Below are positions 63,866 through 64,000 of a DNA stretch of 64,000 bases, in pieces. Under the pieces are notes generated by a model. The model saw nothing but the letters and a program-made list of their open reading frames with translations. It searched no databases and was not told the DNA's origin. Made by a program: the position numbers and the translations under genes. Source of the stretch: Prorocentrum cordatum (Eukaryota; Sar; Dinophyceae; Prorocentrales; Prorocentraceae); contig CAUYUJ010016486.1 in assembly GCA_963575745.1 (NCBI GenBank), forward strand, positions 210,796 through 274,795, read 5' to 3'. The first letter of the stretch is position 1. The number at the start of each line of letters is the position of its first letter.

Positions 63866-64000
63866 GAGGGAGGAGGAGGAGAGGAGGAGAGGAGAGGAGG
63901 AGGAGGAGGAGGAAGGAGGAGGAGGAGGAGGAGAGGAGAATGATGAGAAGGAGGATGAGAAGGACGAAAAAGGAGGATGATGAGGAGGAGGAGGAGGAGG
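63866..64000. repeat. (GGA)n following GAT, to the window edge
   Basis: GGA with AGA and GAT interruptions, running off the end. Confidence 0.95.

Overview
The window looks like nuclear DNA of a dinoflagellate. The evidence is indirect: GC-rich sequence, extreme microsatellite load, very few credible host coding segments, and one Ty1/copia retrotransposon whose polyprotein has the layout I associate with dinoflagellate copia elements. Sequences resembling the dinoflagellate spliced leader also occur, including one inside the retrotransposon terminal repeats. I could not name a species, and no complete host gene is supported.

Layout. Bases 1-631 hold a (TCC)n tract and a palindromic GC-rich repeat. 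Bases 632-10940 are a full-length but decayed copia element: 186-bp terminal repeats, a 5-bp TTGCA target duplication, a primer binding site matching initiator tRNA-Met, Gag with a CCHC knuckle, aspartic protease, two tandem modules resembling a cytosine methyltransferase, integrase, reverse transcriptase and RNase H. It is broken by at least eight frame changes, in-frame stops and apparent catalytic-site substitutions. From 11 kb to 20 kb and again at 30-33, 38-46 and 54-58 kb the DNA is a patchwork of short non-autonomous elements with terminal inverted repeats. At least seven families recur: an hAT-like MITE with 8-bp target duplications (nine copies), a TA-flanked mariner-like MITE (five copies), three foldback families, and others. 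Satellite arrays lie at 20.5-21.3 kb (10-bp unit), 21.5-22.7 and 59.2-61.4 kb (the same 101-bp satellite in opposite orientations), 28.4-29.7 kb (about 200-bp unit), 47.3-50.2 kb (about 0.8-1.2-kb unit with TTG tracts) and 52.9-53.8 kb (alternating 75/52-bp units). Long trinucleotide arrays (GGA, GAT, AAT, TAC, GTC, TTG) fill 17.3, 23.5-24.4, 34.7-37.3, 40.5-42.4, 51.8-52.4 and 62.0-64.0 kb. A 100-base N gap sits in a GGA tract at 37107-37206.

How it fits together. The only protein-coding system is the copia element, and it is probably dead as a source of its own enzymes. The non-autonomous elements encode nothing and would depend on transposases elsewhere. Most long open frames are products of trinucleotide or 101-bp repetition. 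Two short segments could be fragments of real host exons: a high-GC3 frame at 10654-10785 and a Thr-rich heptad-repeat frame at 40093-40353. The most unusual observations are the methyltransferase-like modules, the spliced-leader-like sequences in the terminal repeats and in two dispersed repeats, the MITE family with readable target duplications, a nested insertion whose empty-site paralogue lies in the same window, and three separate GAT-to-GGA compound microsatellites with the same polarity.
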